DNA from: Syntrophales bacterium | Lineage (GTDB): Bacteria > Desulfobacterota > Syntrophia > Syntrophales > UBA2210 | Assembly: GCA_023230565.1 (NCBI GenBank) | Contig: JALNXD010000057.1 | Span: 1 to 16,629 of the forward strand | Length of the DNA: 16,629 nt | Direction: 5' to 3' | Shown: in pieces, positions 7,681-15,121 of the stretch | How positions within the stretch are numbered: the stretch's first letter is position 1 | Layout of the letters: the number at the start of each line of letters is the position of its first letter | Made by a program: the position numbers and the translations under genes | The notes under the pieces: generated by a model | Told to the model about the DNA's origin: nothing | The model's database searches: none | What the model saw: only the letters and a program-made list of their open reading frames with translations

Positions 7681-8559
7681 ATGTCAAGCGCACTTACGTT
7701 TGTTTTGGTTTTCGGGTTAATGATGGGTGCCGTGTATCTGCTTATCGCATTGGGTTTCTCCCTCGTATGCGGTGTTTTGAGAATTTTTCATCTCGGCTAT
7801 GCCTATTTTTTTCCCTTAACAATTTACGGAACCTGGCTGTTTATTTCCGAATTCGGTTTGCCGTTGGCGCAGTCCATTGTTGCGATGGTAGTCGTACAGT
7901 TGGTTCTTTCAGTTGTTCTTTACAAATTTATGATCAGGCGGACCATGGAGACCGACGAATTAACTCTTCTTACAGGGCTCCTTTTGACGGCACTCATTAT
8001 CGAACAGCTGGTTGCCTGGCGGTATCCGATACAGACCGGTGTATATCTGAATACGACAATAATGGATGGGATCTGGAAATTCGGCCGGGCCGTAGTTCCC
8101 AAACAGCTTGTAATTGCATCCATAGTAGCGGTTGTGATGACAAGCCTCTTTGCCCTGTTTTTTATTAAAACGAAAATGGGACTGGCTGTAAGAGCGCTCT
8201 CTCAGGATATTTTAAATTCACAGATTGTAGGTCTCAATGTCGAAAAACTATATTCTCGCACGATGATGCTCATTTTACTGCCGGTAGTTGTTGCAATGCT
8301 TCTGATTGCTCCGGTCTGGACAGTAGAACCTGCAATGGGCTGGCAGTATATGACAACTGCAATTTTGATTTCCGTGCTTGGGGGACTTGGAAACATCAAG
8401 GGGACGATAATCGCGAGCTTTTTAATAGGATTTACTCATTCGACAATGTGTTTTCTTGTTCAAGAGCCCCGGTTTATGAATTTATCTGCGCTTGTACTGG
8501 TAATGGTGATTCTCATCGTACGGCCTCAAGGAATCGCAAGGAGTGAATCGTTATGGTAA
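7681..8559 (+). CDS. livH: Branched-chain-type ABC transporter permease LivH
   Basis: A 292-aa inner-membrane channel subunit of the HAAT/Liv ABC family, the usual LivH length. It starts with a hydrophobic helix (SSALTFVLVFGLMMGAVYLLIALGF) followed by the LivH-like stretch SLVCGVLRIFHLGYAYFFP, where family members usually have VFGVMRIINFAHG; this copy is divergent there. Further signs are the cytoplasmic EAA-type coupling loop (ALSQDILNSQIVGLNVEKLYS), which contacts the ATPase, and the late motif SVLGGLGNIKGTIIASFLIGF. It would pair with LivM to form the pore for ligands brought by the five upstream receptors. The gene overlaps livM by 7 nt, indicating coupled translation. An upstream in-frame extension of 66 residues is hydrophilic and was rejected. 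Confidence 0.93.
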   Translation: MSSALTFVLVFGLMMGAVYLLIALGFSLVCGVLRIFHLGYAYFFPLTIYGTWLFISEFGLPLAQSIVAMVVVQLVLSVVLYKFMIRRTMETDELTLLTGLLLTALIIEQLVAWRYPIQTGVYLNTTIMDGIWKFGRAVVPKQLVIASIVAVVMTSLFALFFIKTKMGLAVRALSQDILNSQIVGLNVEKLYSRTMMLILLPVVVAMLLIAPVWTVEPAMGWQYMTTAILISVLGGLGNIKGTIIASFLIGFTHSTMCFLVQEPRFMNLSALVLVMVILIVRPQGIARSESLW

Positions 8560-9599
8560 AGATTGATTTTAAAAGAGACAGAATAAACATAAGGTGGAGA
8601 GGCGGCAAATGGGACTGGATGATAGAACCGCGTTACTGGAGGAATACTTTTTACTGGACGATTGTTTTGCTCCTTTTACCCCTTTTCTTCGTATATTTCA
8701 GCCCCGGCATGGCGGTCACAATGGTATCGGCGAACGTATATGCGGCACTGGGCATCCCTCTCGCGTTTATGGGTCTGGGAACGGGTCGGGTCAATTTCGG
8801 TCCCAATTTCTATGTGGGTGTGGGCGGGTATGCGGCGGCGCTCCTCAGTTTGCATTTGGGGTTCGGCCAATTGGCAACGCTTCCTCTGGCGATCATTATC
8901 ACCGCCATAGCGGCCTTTATTTTCAGCCCGCTGGTCATAATGGCCAAAGGTCTGTATTATACTCTTCTGACGCTGCTCCTCCCGCTTGTGTTTCTTGAGG
9001 TTACATTTATCTATACGGATATCTTCAAAGGCGATGTGGGACTATTCGGCATCAGCCCTCTGGTCGATTTCGGAAGCACGACAGCGAATTTTCTTGGTGC
9101 TGCCTATATTTCATCAGTGATTCTGCTTATCTTTCTACTTTTTACAAATAAGATCATGAAATCGCGTTACGGGCTAATCATGGCGACGGTAAATGATGAT
9201 GAAGAGGTGGCCCAGGGAATCGGGGTAAATATAAATCGAGTTAAAATTCTTTCCTTTATAGTCGCAGCCACCATGATCGGCATAATTGGCTGGTTTTTGG
9301 CCCACTATTACGGAACCTTTTCAGGCATTACCTATCTGCCGCTGACTTTCATGCTCAAGATTCTTCTTGTTTTGATGATAGGCGGTCGCGCCCAGATTTT
9401 CGGATGCGTTGCCGGCGGCTATTTCGTTGCATTTCTGGAGATGATTCTTATTCGTACCATGGGAGATTTTCAGCCGGTTGCCTTTCCTATAATACTTCTG
9501 ATCTTGCTTTTCGTTCTCCCGCGGGGGGAAGGATTATTCGGTCTCTATCGGAGACGCCATTATCGGGAATATTTCCCGCAGACTCATGTGCGGAGGTAA
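8553..9599 (+). CDS. livM: Branched-chain-type ABC transporter permease LivM
   Basis: A 348-aa second channel subunit. It has a basic, cytoplasmic N-terminal segment of about 30 residues (KIDFKRDRINIRWRGGK) and then roughly eight or nine hydrophobic segments. LivM landmarks are GRVNFGPNFYVGVGGYAAA (family: GxVSLGHAAFxGIGAY), YYTLLTLLLPLVFLEV, the coupling loop YGLIMATVNDDEEVAQGIGVNINRVK, and MIGGRAQIFGCVAGGYF. The start ATG lies inside the end of livH (8553-8559 overlap), with AAGGAG at 8538-8543, 9 nt upstream. The tail is Arg-rich (YRRRHYREYF). It should form the transmembrane heterodimer with LivH and bind LivG and LivF on the cytoplasmic face. Confidence 0.93.
   Translation: MVKIDFKRDRINIRWRGGKWDWMIEPRYWRNTFYWTIVLLLLPLFFVYFSPGMAVTMVSANVYAALGIPLAFMGLGTGRVNFGPNFYVGVGGYAAALLSLHLGFGQLATLPLAIIITAIAAFIFSPLVIMAKGLYYTLLTLLLPLVFLEVTFIYTDIFKGDVGLFGISPLVDFGSTTANFLGAAYISSVILLIFLLFTNKIMKSRYGLIMATVNDDEEVAQGIGVNINRVKILSFIVAATMIGIIGWFLAHYYGTFSGITYLPLTFMLKILLVLMIGGRAQIFGCVAGGYFVAFLEMILIRTMGDFQPVAFPIILLILLFVLPRGEGLFGLYRRRHYREYFPQTHVRR
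9592..9596 (+). promoter_or_regulatory. Ribosome binding site of livG
   Basis: GGAGG abuts the livM stop codon and lies 10 nt before the ATG at 9607. An earlier in-frame ATG at 9586 would precede this site and add seven residues not seen in LivG proteins, so 9607 is preferred. Confidence 0.75.
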
Positions 9600-9606
9600 T
9601 GATACA

Positions 9607-10353
9607 ATGCCGGAAATATTAACATGCGAAAATATCACAAAACGGTTTGGCGGTCTCATAGCCGTCAATAATGTGAGTTTTTCTATCAAGGAAGGGGAAA
9701 CTCTCGGGTTTATCGGACCTAACGGTGCCGGAAAATCGACAATGGTAAACGTCATGAGCGGTAATCTCAAGGCGACACACGGCAGTATTCATATGGATGG
9801 AGTGGAAATAACCAAAATGCCGCCACATGTAAGAGTTCATAACGGACTCGCCCGGACATATCAGATTCCGAGGCCCTTTCCGGAACTGACGGCGATCGCC
9901 TCCGTAGTAGCCGCAGTATTGTGCGGGAAAAAACGGAAAAACCAGAGCTTTGATGATGCATCAAGTGAGGCCACTCACTATCTTGAATTTGTGGGGCTTT
10001 TCAGTAAGCGCAATGTGATTGCCAAGGATCTGACATTTTACGAACTGCGGATGCTTGAACTTGCACGGGCGCTTGCGACTACGCCGAAGCTTCTTTTTAT
10101 CGACGAAGTTATGGCGGGACTCAATCCCGGAGAAGCAAACGCTGCCGTGAAGCTTGTTGAAAAAGCCAAGGCGCAGTTCGATCTTACAATTTTCTGGATT
10201 GAGCATGTTATGGCGGTTCTGGTTGAGGCTGCCGACCGGATTGTTGCAATTCATTATGGTGAGAAAATTGCTGAAGGAACGCCCGATGAAGTTGTCAATA
10301 ATGATCAGGTAATCGAGGCATACCTTGGCAAAGGATGGAGGAAATATGCTTGA
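9607..10353 (+). CDS. livG: ABC transporter ATP-binding protein LivG, unusual signature
   Basis: A 248-aa ATPase subunit, close to the normal LivG length. The nucleotide-binding motifs run in order: Walker A GPNGAGKST (37-45), Q-loop RTYQIPRPF (Q86), Walker B LLFIDE (162-167), D-loop GLNPGE, and H-loop H200 in WIEHVM. The ABC signature, normally LSGGQ or in LivG LSYGQ, reads LTFYE at 142-146 (LTFYELRMLELARAL), so both glycines are gone. The Pro that normally follows the Walker B Glu is V168 (DEVMAGLN). The gene lies 7 nt after livM and overlaps livF by 8 nt. It powers the LivHM channel together with LivF. Similar loosened signatures are, from memory, found in a subset of Liv-type ATPases, so this is likely functional rather than decayed. 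Confidence 0.93.
   Translation: MPEILTCENITKRFGGLIAVNNVSFSIKEGETLGFIGPNGAGKSTMVNVMSGNLKATHGSIHMDGVEITKMPPHVRVHNGLARTYQIPRPFPELTAIASVVAAVLCGKKRKNQSFDDASSEATHYLEFVGLFSKRNVIAKDLTFYELRMLELARALATTPKLLFIDEVMAGLNPGEANAAVKLVEKAKAQFDLTIFWIEHVMAVLVEAADRIVAIHYGEKIAEGTPDEVVNNDQVIEAYLGKGWRKYA
10337..10341 (+). promoter_or_regulatory. Ribosome binding site of livF inside livG
   Basis: GGAGG lies only 4 nt before the ATG at 10346, within the last codons of livG. The spacing is short. The only earlier in-frame start is a TTG at 10325, which would add seven residues, so 10346 is still the better choice. Confidence 0.65.
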
Positions 10354-11050
10354 GATAAAAAATCTTTGTGCATCGTACGGGAAGCTTGCGGTATTGCATG
10401 ACCTAAGCTTTAATGTGAAACCCAATGAGATAGTGGCGCTTCTGGGATCAAACGGTGCGGGGAAAAGTTCCATCTTACACTGTATTCAGGGCATAATGAA
10501 GCCGACGTCGGGGTCGATCAAATTTCAAGGAAACGACATTACCGGTCTTCCTTCCCACGTTATTGTCAATAAAGGGGTTATTCACATTGCCGAAGGTCAT
10601 CGCGTGTTTCCCTATCTGACGGTAAAAGAGAATCTTCTTATCGGTGCTCAGGCCGGTGACGCCTGGAAGGACAGAAAAGAATCCCTGGAATGGGTGATGG
10701 ATTTTTTTCCTATTTTGAGGGATCGATCAAATCAGGAATCGAGGCTTCTCAGCGGAGGAGAGCAGCAGATGCTTAATATCGCACGGGGATTGATGTCCCA
10801 TCCTGAATTTATAATGGTTGATGAACCATCCATCGGACTTGCGCCGGTAATCGTCGATGCCGTTTTTGAAAGACTGGAGAAATTGCGCGAGCAGGGTATT
10901 ACTATTCTTTTACCCGAGCAAAATGCGCTGAGGGCATTGCAGTTGGCTGATAGAGGATATGTAATCCAGGATGGCAGAATCGTTTTGGAAGGAAAATCGG
11001 ACGATCTCTTAAAAAGTGATGTTGTTAAAAAGGCATATTTGGGGAGATGA
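10346..11050 (+). CDS. livF: ABC transporter ATP-binding protein LivF
   Basis: A 234-aa ATPase subunit, the usual LivF size. The motifs are Walker A GSNGAGKSS (34-42), the LivF-type PEGR equivalent AEGHRVFPYLTVKENL (83-98), a canonical signature LLSGGEQQ (134-141), Walker B FIMVDEP (D159, E160) and D-loop GLAP. The switch position carries Q192 in PEQN, where most ABC ATPases have His; this Gln is normal for LivF. It overlaps livG by 8 nt and is followed 3 nt later by the first CoA-transferase gene, so transport and CoA-transfer genes are almost certainly on one message. With LivG it would form the ATPase dimer under LivHM. Confidence 0.94.
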   Translation: MLEIKNLCASYGKLAVLHDLSFNVKPNEIVALLGSNGAGKSSILHCIQGIMKPTSGSIKFQGNDITGLPSHVIVNKGVIHIAEGHRVFPYLTVKENLLIGAQAGDAWKDRKESLEWVMDFFPILRDRSNQESRLLSGGEQQMLNIARGLMSHPEFIMVDEPSIGLAPVIVDAVFERLEKLREQGITILLPEQNALRALQLADRGYVIQDGRIVLEGKSDDLLKSDVVKKAYLGR

Positions 11051-11053
11051 AGA

Positions 11054-12409
11054 ATGGAAGATTATTTTACCTATACTGCAAAGCTGTTCGATCAGCGAGC
11101 GATTAAAGATAAGCCGGAAGTTTTCAAGGGATTAAGGGTCCTGGATTTTACTCATGTGATCTATGGCCCTACCGCTTCGAAAATTCTCGCTACCTATGGC
11201 GCCGAAGTCATAAAACTGGAACTTCCCTATTATGGAGACATGTGGCGACCGGCTTCATACTGGGGCAAATACTGGAAACATTCGAATCCTATCTGGCACT
11301 TTATTACCCAGAACAAGTATTTTGTGGCTCTGGATCTTAAACTCCAGGAGGCAAAGGATCTCATCTACCGGATGGCTAAAGATGCCGATATTGTCCTCGA
11401 AAATTTTGCACCAGGAACGGCGGAGGCATGGGGGGTGGGGTATACAAGTATCAGCAAGGTCAATCCTGAAATCATCTATCTGAGTTGTTCTACCTACGGA
11501 CAATACGGTCCGATGCGCTATTTTCCGGGATGGGACCTTCTCGCACAGGCGGCCAGTGGAGTATTAAGGACAAACGGGTTTCCGGGAACGGACAAGTATT
11601 ACAAATTGCCGGACTATTTAGGTGATTTCATTCCCGGAAATATGGCGGCTCTCGTTCTTACAATGGCGTTGTATCACCGGAACAAAACCGGACAGGGACA
11701 GTATCTTGATTTGTCACAGACGGAATCGATGATGAGAATGCTTCCTCATTTTACTTACCACAGTTTCACAGGAGAGGAATTGGAGAGATCAGGGCATGCC
11801 GACCCTTCAATGGTTGCAGCATCTATTTTTAAAAGCCGTGATGGAAGATTTCTCGGCCTGGCATGCGCCACCGAGAAACAGTTTGAAGGCCTCTGCAGTG
11901 CAATGGAGAAAAAAGAGTTACTTTCCGACAAACGTTTTTCAGACTATCTCGAAGCCCTGAAAGAAGAAAATGCCGAGGCTCTGAGGGTAATCGTCGGTGA
12001 CTGGATCAAGACAAAAGATTGTGATGAAGTTATTCGGCTTGCCCTGGAAAACGGCTTTGCCGCTGCTGAAGTTATGGATGATCACATGATTTGCCAGGAC
12101 GAATGGCGGCGAGCCCGAGGCAGCGTCGTTCTTTTCGATGATGACATGTATGGTGAACTGGCCGTTGCGGCCCCTTCGGCTCAATTGAGTAAAACACCGG
12201 GGAGAACAAAATGGCTGGCCCGTCCGCTCGGATATCATAACCGGTATGTTTTGTTGAACCTGGTCGGACTTACTGAAGCGGAAATAGAAGATTTGGAAAA
12301 GAAAGATGTAATAGGGACATTCGATGACAAACCGGGGCTGAAACCGCCAATCTATTATCACCTTGATAAAGATCCTATATACAATTATGGCAGAGAGGTC
12401 AGAAAATGA
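11054..12409 (+). CDS. CaiB/BaiF (class III) CoA-transferase, subunit with catalytic Asp
   Basis: A 451-aa family III CoA-transferase, an enzyme type that moves CoA between carboxylic acids. Family landmarks are LDFTHVIYGPTASKILATYGAEVIKLE (residues 30-56), the NKYFVALDL segment, DADIVLENFAPG, and YLGDFIPG followed by YHRNKTGQGQYLDLSQTESMM. D191 in YLGDFIPG lies 21 residues before TGQGQ, where the catalytic Asp of this family (D169 in formyl-CoA transferase) is expected. The C-terminus has LGYHNRYVLLNLVGLTEAEIEDL, a typical closing segment. The gene starts 3 nt after livF and overlaps the next gene by ATGA. The tight link to an importer suggests that it activates the imported acid, probably as a complex with the next gene product. 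Exact substrates are unknown. Confidence 0.92.
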   Translation: MEDYFTYTAKLFDQRAIKDKPEVFKGLRVLDFTHVIYGPTASKILATYGAEVIKLELPYYGDMWRPASYWGKYWKHSNPIWHFITQNKYFVALDLKLQEAKDLIYRMAKDADIVLENFAPGTAEAWGVGYTSISKVNPEIIYLSCSTYGQYGPMRYFPGWDLLAQAASGVLRTNGFPGTDKYYKLPDYLGDFIPGNMAALVLTMALYHRNKTGQGQYLDLSQTESMMRMLPHFTYHSFTGEELERSGHADPSMVAASIFKSRDGRFLGLACATEKQFEGLCSAMEKKELLSDKRFSDYLEALKEENAEALRVIVGDWIKTKDCDEVIRLALENGFAAAEVMDDHMICQDEWRRARGSVVLFDDDMYGELAVAAPSAQLSKTPGRTKWLARPLGYHNRYVLLNLVGLTEAEIEDLEKKDVIGTFDDKPGLKPPIYYHLDKDPIYNYGREVRK

Positions 12410-13746
12410 GTCTATTTAAAAAGAAATCAAAGGAAAAGGTATATACGCGCTATTCAGGTGCATCAGCCAACATATCTCTATGGAAAGAGACAATCGAGAA
12501 GTTGATGTCACCGGAGGGACGTCCCGAAGTTCTCGATGATATAATGATTCTGGATGTCAGCTCTGCAAATTTTTCCGGTATCATTGCTGCAAGCTTTTTT
12601 GCCGAATTCGGGGCGGAAGTAATAAAGGTAGAGCCTCCCGAAGGTGATCCCTGCCGTAAAATGACACCTTTCGGTAAAAATGTTAAAGGAGTCGGCATCC
12701 CCTTTATTGTAGAGGGGCGCAATAAAAGATACATGACACTGGACATCGAAAACAGCAAGGAGGACCGTGAAACATTCAGCGCGTTAGCCCGAAAAGCGGA
12801 TATTATAATAGAGAGCTATCCCGCAGGGAAAATGGATTCGTGGGGAACAGGATATCGACAGTTATCCGAAAAAAATTCCGGTCTGGTTTATATTGCCATT
12901 ACGCCTTATGGTCAGTATACTGCGAAAGCTGAAAAATTTTCCGCCTTGCCGGATACAGATATCACCACCCAAACGGGATCGGGATTATCAGCCGAAATCG
13001 GAGATATGATAACGGAACCTGAGCCGTATAATTGGCCCCTGAAAGCGGGATCATGGATGGGATGGTATATTTCGGGTTTGAGCGCCACGCTGGGAGGGAT
13101 GATGGCACTGTTGTATCGACAGAGAACAGGCGAGGGGCAGATGGTTGATATTGCCGGTATGGACGCCTATTCATCAATGACAGGCTTTCCTGCATCTATC
13201 GGATATACCTGGGATACGCCGCGTCCTCGAATCGGACTTCTGGATTTCATTCTTTATCCTTACGGGCATTGGAAATGCAAGGACGGACTGGTTGCAATCG
13301 CAGCGGCCAGGGATCAGGATTTCAGGGCATTGCTGAAGATTCTCAAAAGGTGGGATCTTGAGGACGATTATAAATTCACCCCCGATCGTATCCCGGACAT
13401 TCTGGAACAGGCGTTGGAGCTTCACCGTGAAATAGAGAAAGAAACACTGAAATATACGGCCGATGAGCTGGCAGCGAAAGCGCAGGCTTACAGCATAAAG
13501 GCGGCCCGTTCGAAGTGGAAAGGCGGAGGCGTGCCGATTGTAATGAAAATAATGAAGCCAGAGCAGGCGGTTTCAATGCCTCAATGGGAGCTGCGAAAAT
13601 CTTTTAAAACGGTTGAAGACGAGACGCTGGGCAGCTTTACTGTAACGTCGGGGTTCGTGAAAATGTCGGAATCCCCTCCCCAAATTAAATGGGTGTCATG
13701 TGACATAGGAAAAGATAATGATTACGTGAGGGACAAATACTTATGA
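12406..13746 (+). CDS. CaiB/BaiF-like CoA-transferase, probable partner subunit
   Basis: A 446-aa class III CoA-transferase homolog. Residues 45-82 carry the family N-terminal pattern (MILDVSSANFSGIIAASFFAEFGAEVIKVEPPEGD). Later blocks are RNKRYMTLDI, ADIIIESYPAGKMDSWGTGY, YIAITPYGQY and LLYRQRTGEGQMVDIAGMDAY. Aligning by TGEGQ (241-245), the catalytic Asp would fall at about residue 220, where the sequence reads SWMGWYISG with no acidic residue. The subunit may therefore be non-catalytic or use other residues. Heteromeric family members are known, for example benzylsuccinate CoA-transferase BbsEF, so pairing with the upstream gene product is the simplest reading. The 4-nt ATGA overlap (12406-12409) supports equal, coupled translation. 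The first 20 residues are Lys-rich. Confidence 0.9.
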   Translation: MSLFKKKSKEKVYTRYSGASANISLWKETIEKLMSPEGRPEVLDDIMILDVSSANFSGIIAASFFAEFGAEVIKVEPPEGDPCRKMTPFGKNVKGVGIPFIVEGRNKRYMTLDIENSKEDRETFSALARKADIIIESYPAGKMDSWGTGYRQLSEKNSGLVYIAITPYGQYTAKAEKFSALPDTDITTQTGSGLSAEIGDMITEPEPYNWPLKAGSWMGWYISGLSATLGGMMALLYRQRTGEGQMVDIAGMDAYSSMTGFPASIGYTWDTPRPRIGLLDFILYPYGHWKCKDGLVAIAAARDQDFRALLKILKRWDLEDDYKFTPDRIPDILEQALELHREIEKETLKYTADELAAKAQAYSIKAARSKWKGGGVPIVMKIMKPEQAVSMPQWELRKSFKTVEDETLGSFTVTSGFVKMSESPPQIKWVSCDIGKDNDYVRDKYL

Positions 13747-13788
13747 TTTTTGAGCCATCTCATTTCATGATGAGTGGTATTTTAATTA

Positions 13789-13796
13789 GAGGAGGA
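13789..13796 (+). promoter_or_regulatory. Ribosome binding site of the nitronate-monooxygenase-like gene
   Basis: AGAGGAGG[A] lies 8 nt before a GTG at 13805. No ATG is available in frame near this site, and the GTG places the N-terminus just before the family's QAGMGP block. Confidence 0.75.
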
Positions 13797-13804
13797 ATGA
13801 AGTA

Positions 13805-14917
13805 GTGTTAAAAACCAAGCTTACTGAAATGCTCGGAATCAAACATCCAATCATACAGGCCGGAATGGGACCTTTCAGCTGCAACAACCTTTGCGTTGCA
13901 GCAGCCAACGCAGGTGCATTGGGTCTGCTCTCAACAAGCGGTCTGTTCATGAAAGAAGAACAGCCATGGGTGTATGAGGATTTTGTAAAGACCGGAGAGG
14001 CGAATCCTGACGATGATCTCGCGACGGCATTGGAAAAAGTGCTCAAACGGACATATCGTTTGACGAAGGACAAGGGAGGCGTCTTCGGCATCAACGTGAT
14101 GGTTTCAGCCGAACTGGTTGAATATTCCAAAATAATGATCGAAACGGCAATCAAAGTCAGGGAAGAAAACCCCGATATGAAGAATAACTTCAAAGTAATG
14201 TATACATCGGCCGGTGATCCGGTTCCCTGGCGGGATAAAATCAAGGAAGCAGGTTTTACATGGATGCATATCGTTCCTTCGGTAAAAGGGGCAATGCGCT
14301 GCAAAAAAGCGGGAGTGGATTGCATTATAGCCTCGGGACATGAAGGAGGAATGCATACGTCATGGGAACCTGTTCACTCCATGATTCTTCTTCCGGCTGT
14401 TGTTGAAGCGATAGGCGATCCGAATTTCCCGGTAGTGGGAGCAGGCGGTTTCTGCGACGGCAAAACGCTTGCCGCGGCTATTGCCTTAGGGGCAGTGGGT
14501 GCATTAATGGGAACGAGATTCCTGGCAACCCAGGAAAGTGATTTCCATCCCATGTGGAAGGATCAGGTCGTTAAAACAGAAGACCGCGGGACTGTAGTGG
14601 CTCGTGGTTTCGTCGGTCCTGCACGATGGCTGAAAACTGCTACCAGTGTTGTACATCTGCAAAAGACGGTAGTGCAGTCTCCAGGGGTTTTTACCGGTAT
14701 CCCCGATGATTATACTACAGTTCCGCCTGAATTGATCCAATATGAAAATGAGGGCTTTAAGGCCGTATACATGGGTGATCGGGAAAATGCGATGATGGCC
14801 GGCGGTGAATGCGCGCAGAGGATCGATGATCTTCCCAAAGTTGAGGATCTTGTTAACAGGATTGTAAAAGAAGCCACGGAGATAGTAAATAATATGCCCA
14901 GCTATTCAGCCGATTAA
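13805..14917 (+). CDS. Nitronate monooxygenase-family FMN flavoprotein
   Basis: A 370-aa protein of the nitronate monooxygenase/2-nitropropane dioxygenase/FabK superfamily, an FMN-binding TIM barrel. Seen directly: the N-terminal KHPIIQAGMGPFS (14-25), GINVMVS (95-101), the motif SGHEGGMH (177-184) that corresponds to the usual GxEAGGH with H184 at the active-site position, the phosphate-binding stretch VGAGGFCDGKTLAAAIALGA (211-230), and MGTRFLATQES (235-245). It starts with GTG. The true reaction could be alkyl nitronate oxidation, but in a CoA-metabolism operon an enoyl-CoA-type reduction or oxidation is equally possible. It follows the second CoA-transferase gene by 58 nt and is probably on the same transcript, ending at the hairpin at 14948-14986. 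The segment at residues 45-90 looks long for a FabK. Confidence 0.9.
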   Translation: MLKTKLTEMLGIKHPIIQAGMGPFSCNNLCVAAANAGALGLLSTSGLFMKEEQPWVYEDFVKTGEANPDDDLATALEKVLKRTYRLTKDKGGVFGINVMVSAELVEYSKIMIETAIKVREENPDMKNNFKVMYTSAGDPVPWRDKIKEAGFTWMHIVPSVKGAMRCKKAGVDCIIASGHEGGMHTSWEPVHSMILLPAVVEAIGDPNFPVVGAGGFCDGKTLAAAIALGAVGALMGTRFLATQESDFHPMWKDQVVKTEDRGTVVARGFVGPARWLKTATSVVHLQKTVVQSPGVFTGIPDDYTTVPPELIQYENEGFKAVYMGDRENAMMAGGECAQRIDDLPKVEDLVNRIVKEATEIVNNMPSYSAD

Positions 14918-14947
14918 AATTACTATCTTAAATCTTTAATCACACAT

Positions 14948-14986
14948 TCGGCATTTCCCTCTCCGGTGAGGAGAGGGAAATGCCGA
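14948..14986 (+). terminator. 17-bp perfect hairpin after the flavoprotein gene
   Basis: The arms at 14948-14964 and 14970-14986 are perfectly complementary around the 5-nt loop GGTGA. It begins 31 nt after the stop codon. The bases after it (TTTCTAC) are only weakly T-rich. It is the most likely end of the main operon, separating it from the TetR gene. Its design (16-18 bp perfect stem, C-GNTGA-G loop) matches the hairpin at 1362-1402. Confidence 0.7.
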
Positions 14987-15121
14987 TTTCTACAGCACCT
15001 CTTTACTGATTATAGGGCGAAGCATAATAAAATCAGAAGAATGGATTAAGAGACATTCTTTTTATCAGATTGAATTATGATCGTAACATGACAGTGTGAG
15101 AATTGCCGGAAGGGATGCAAA

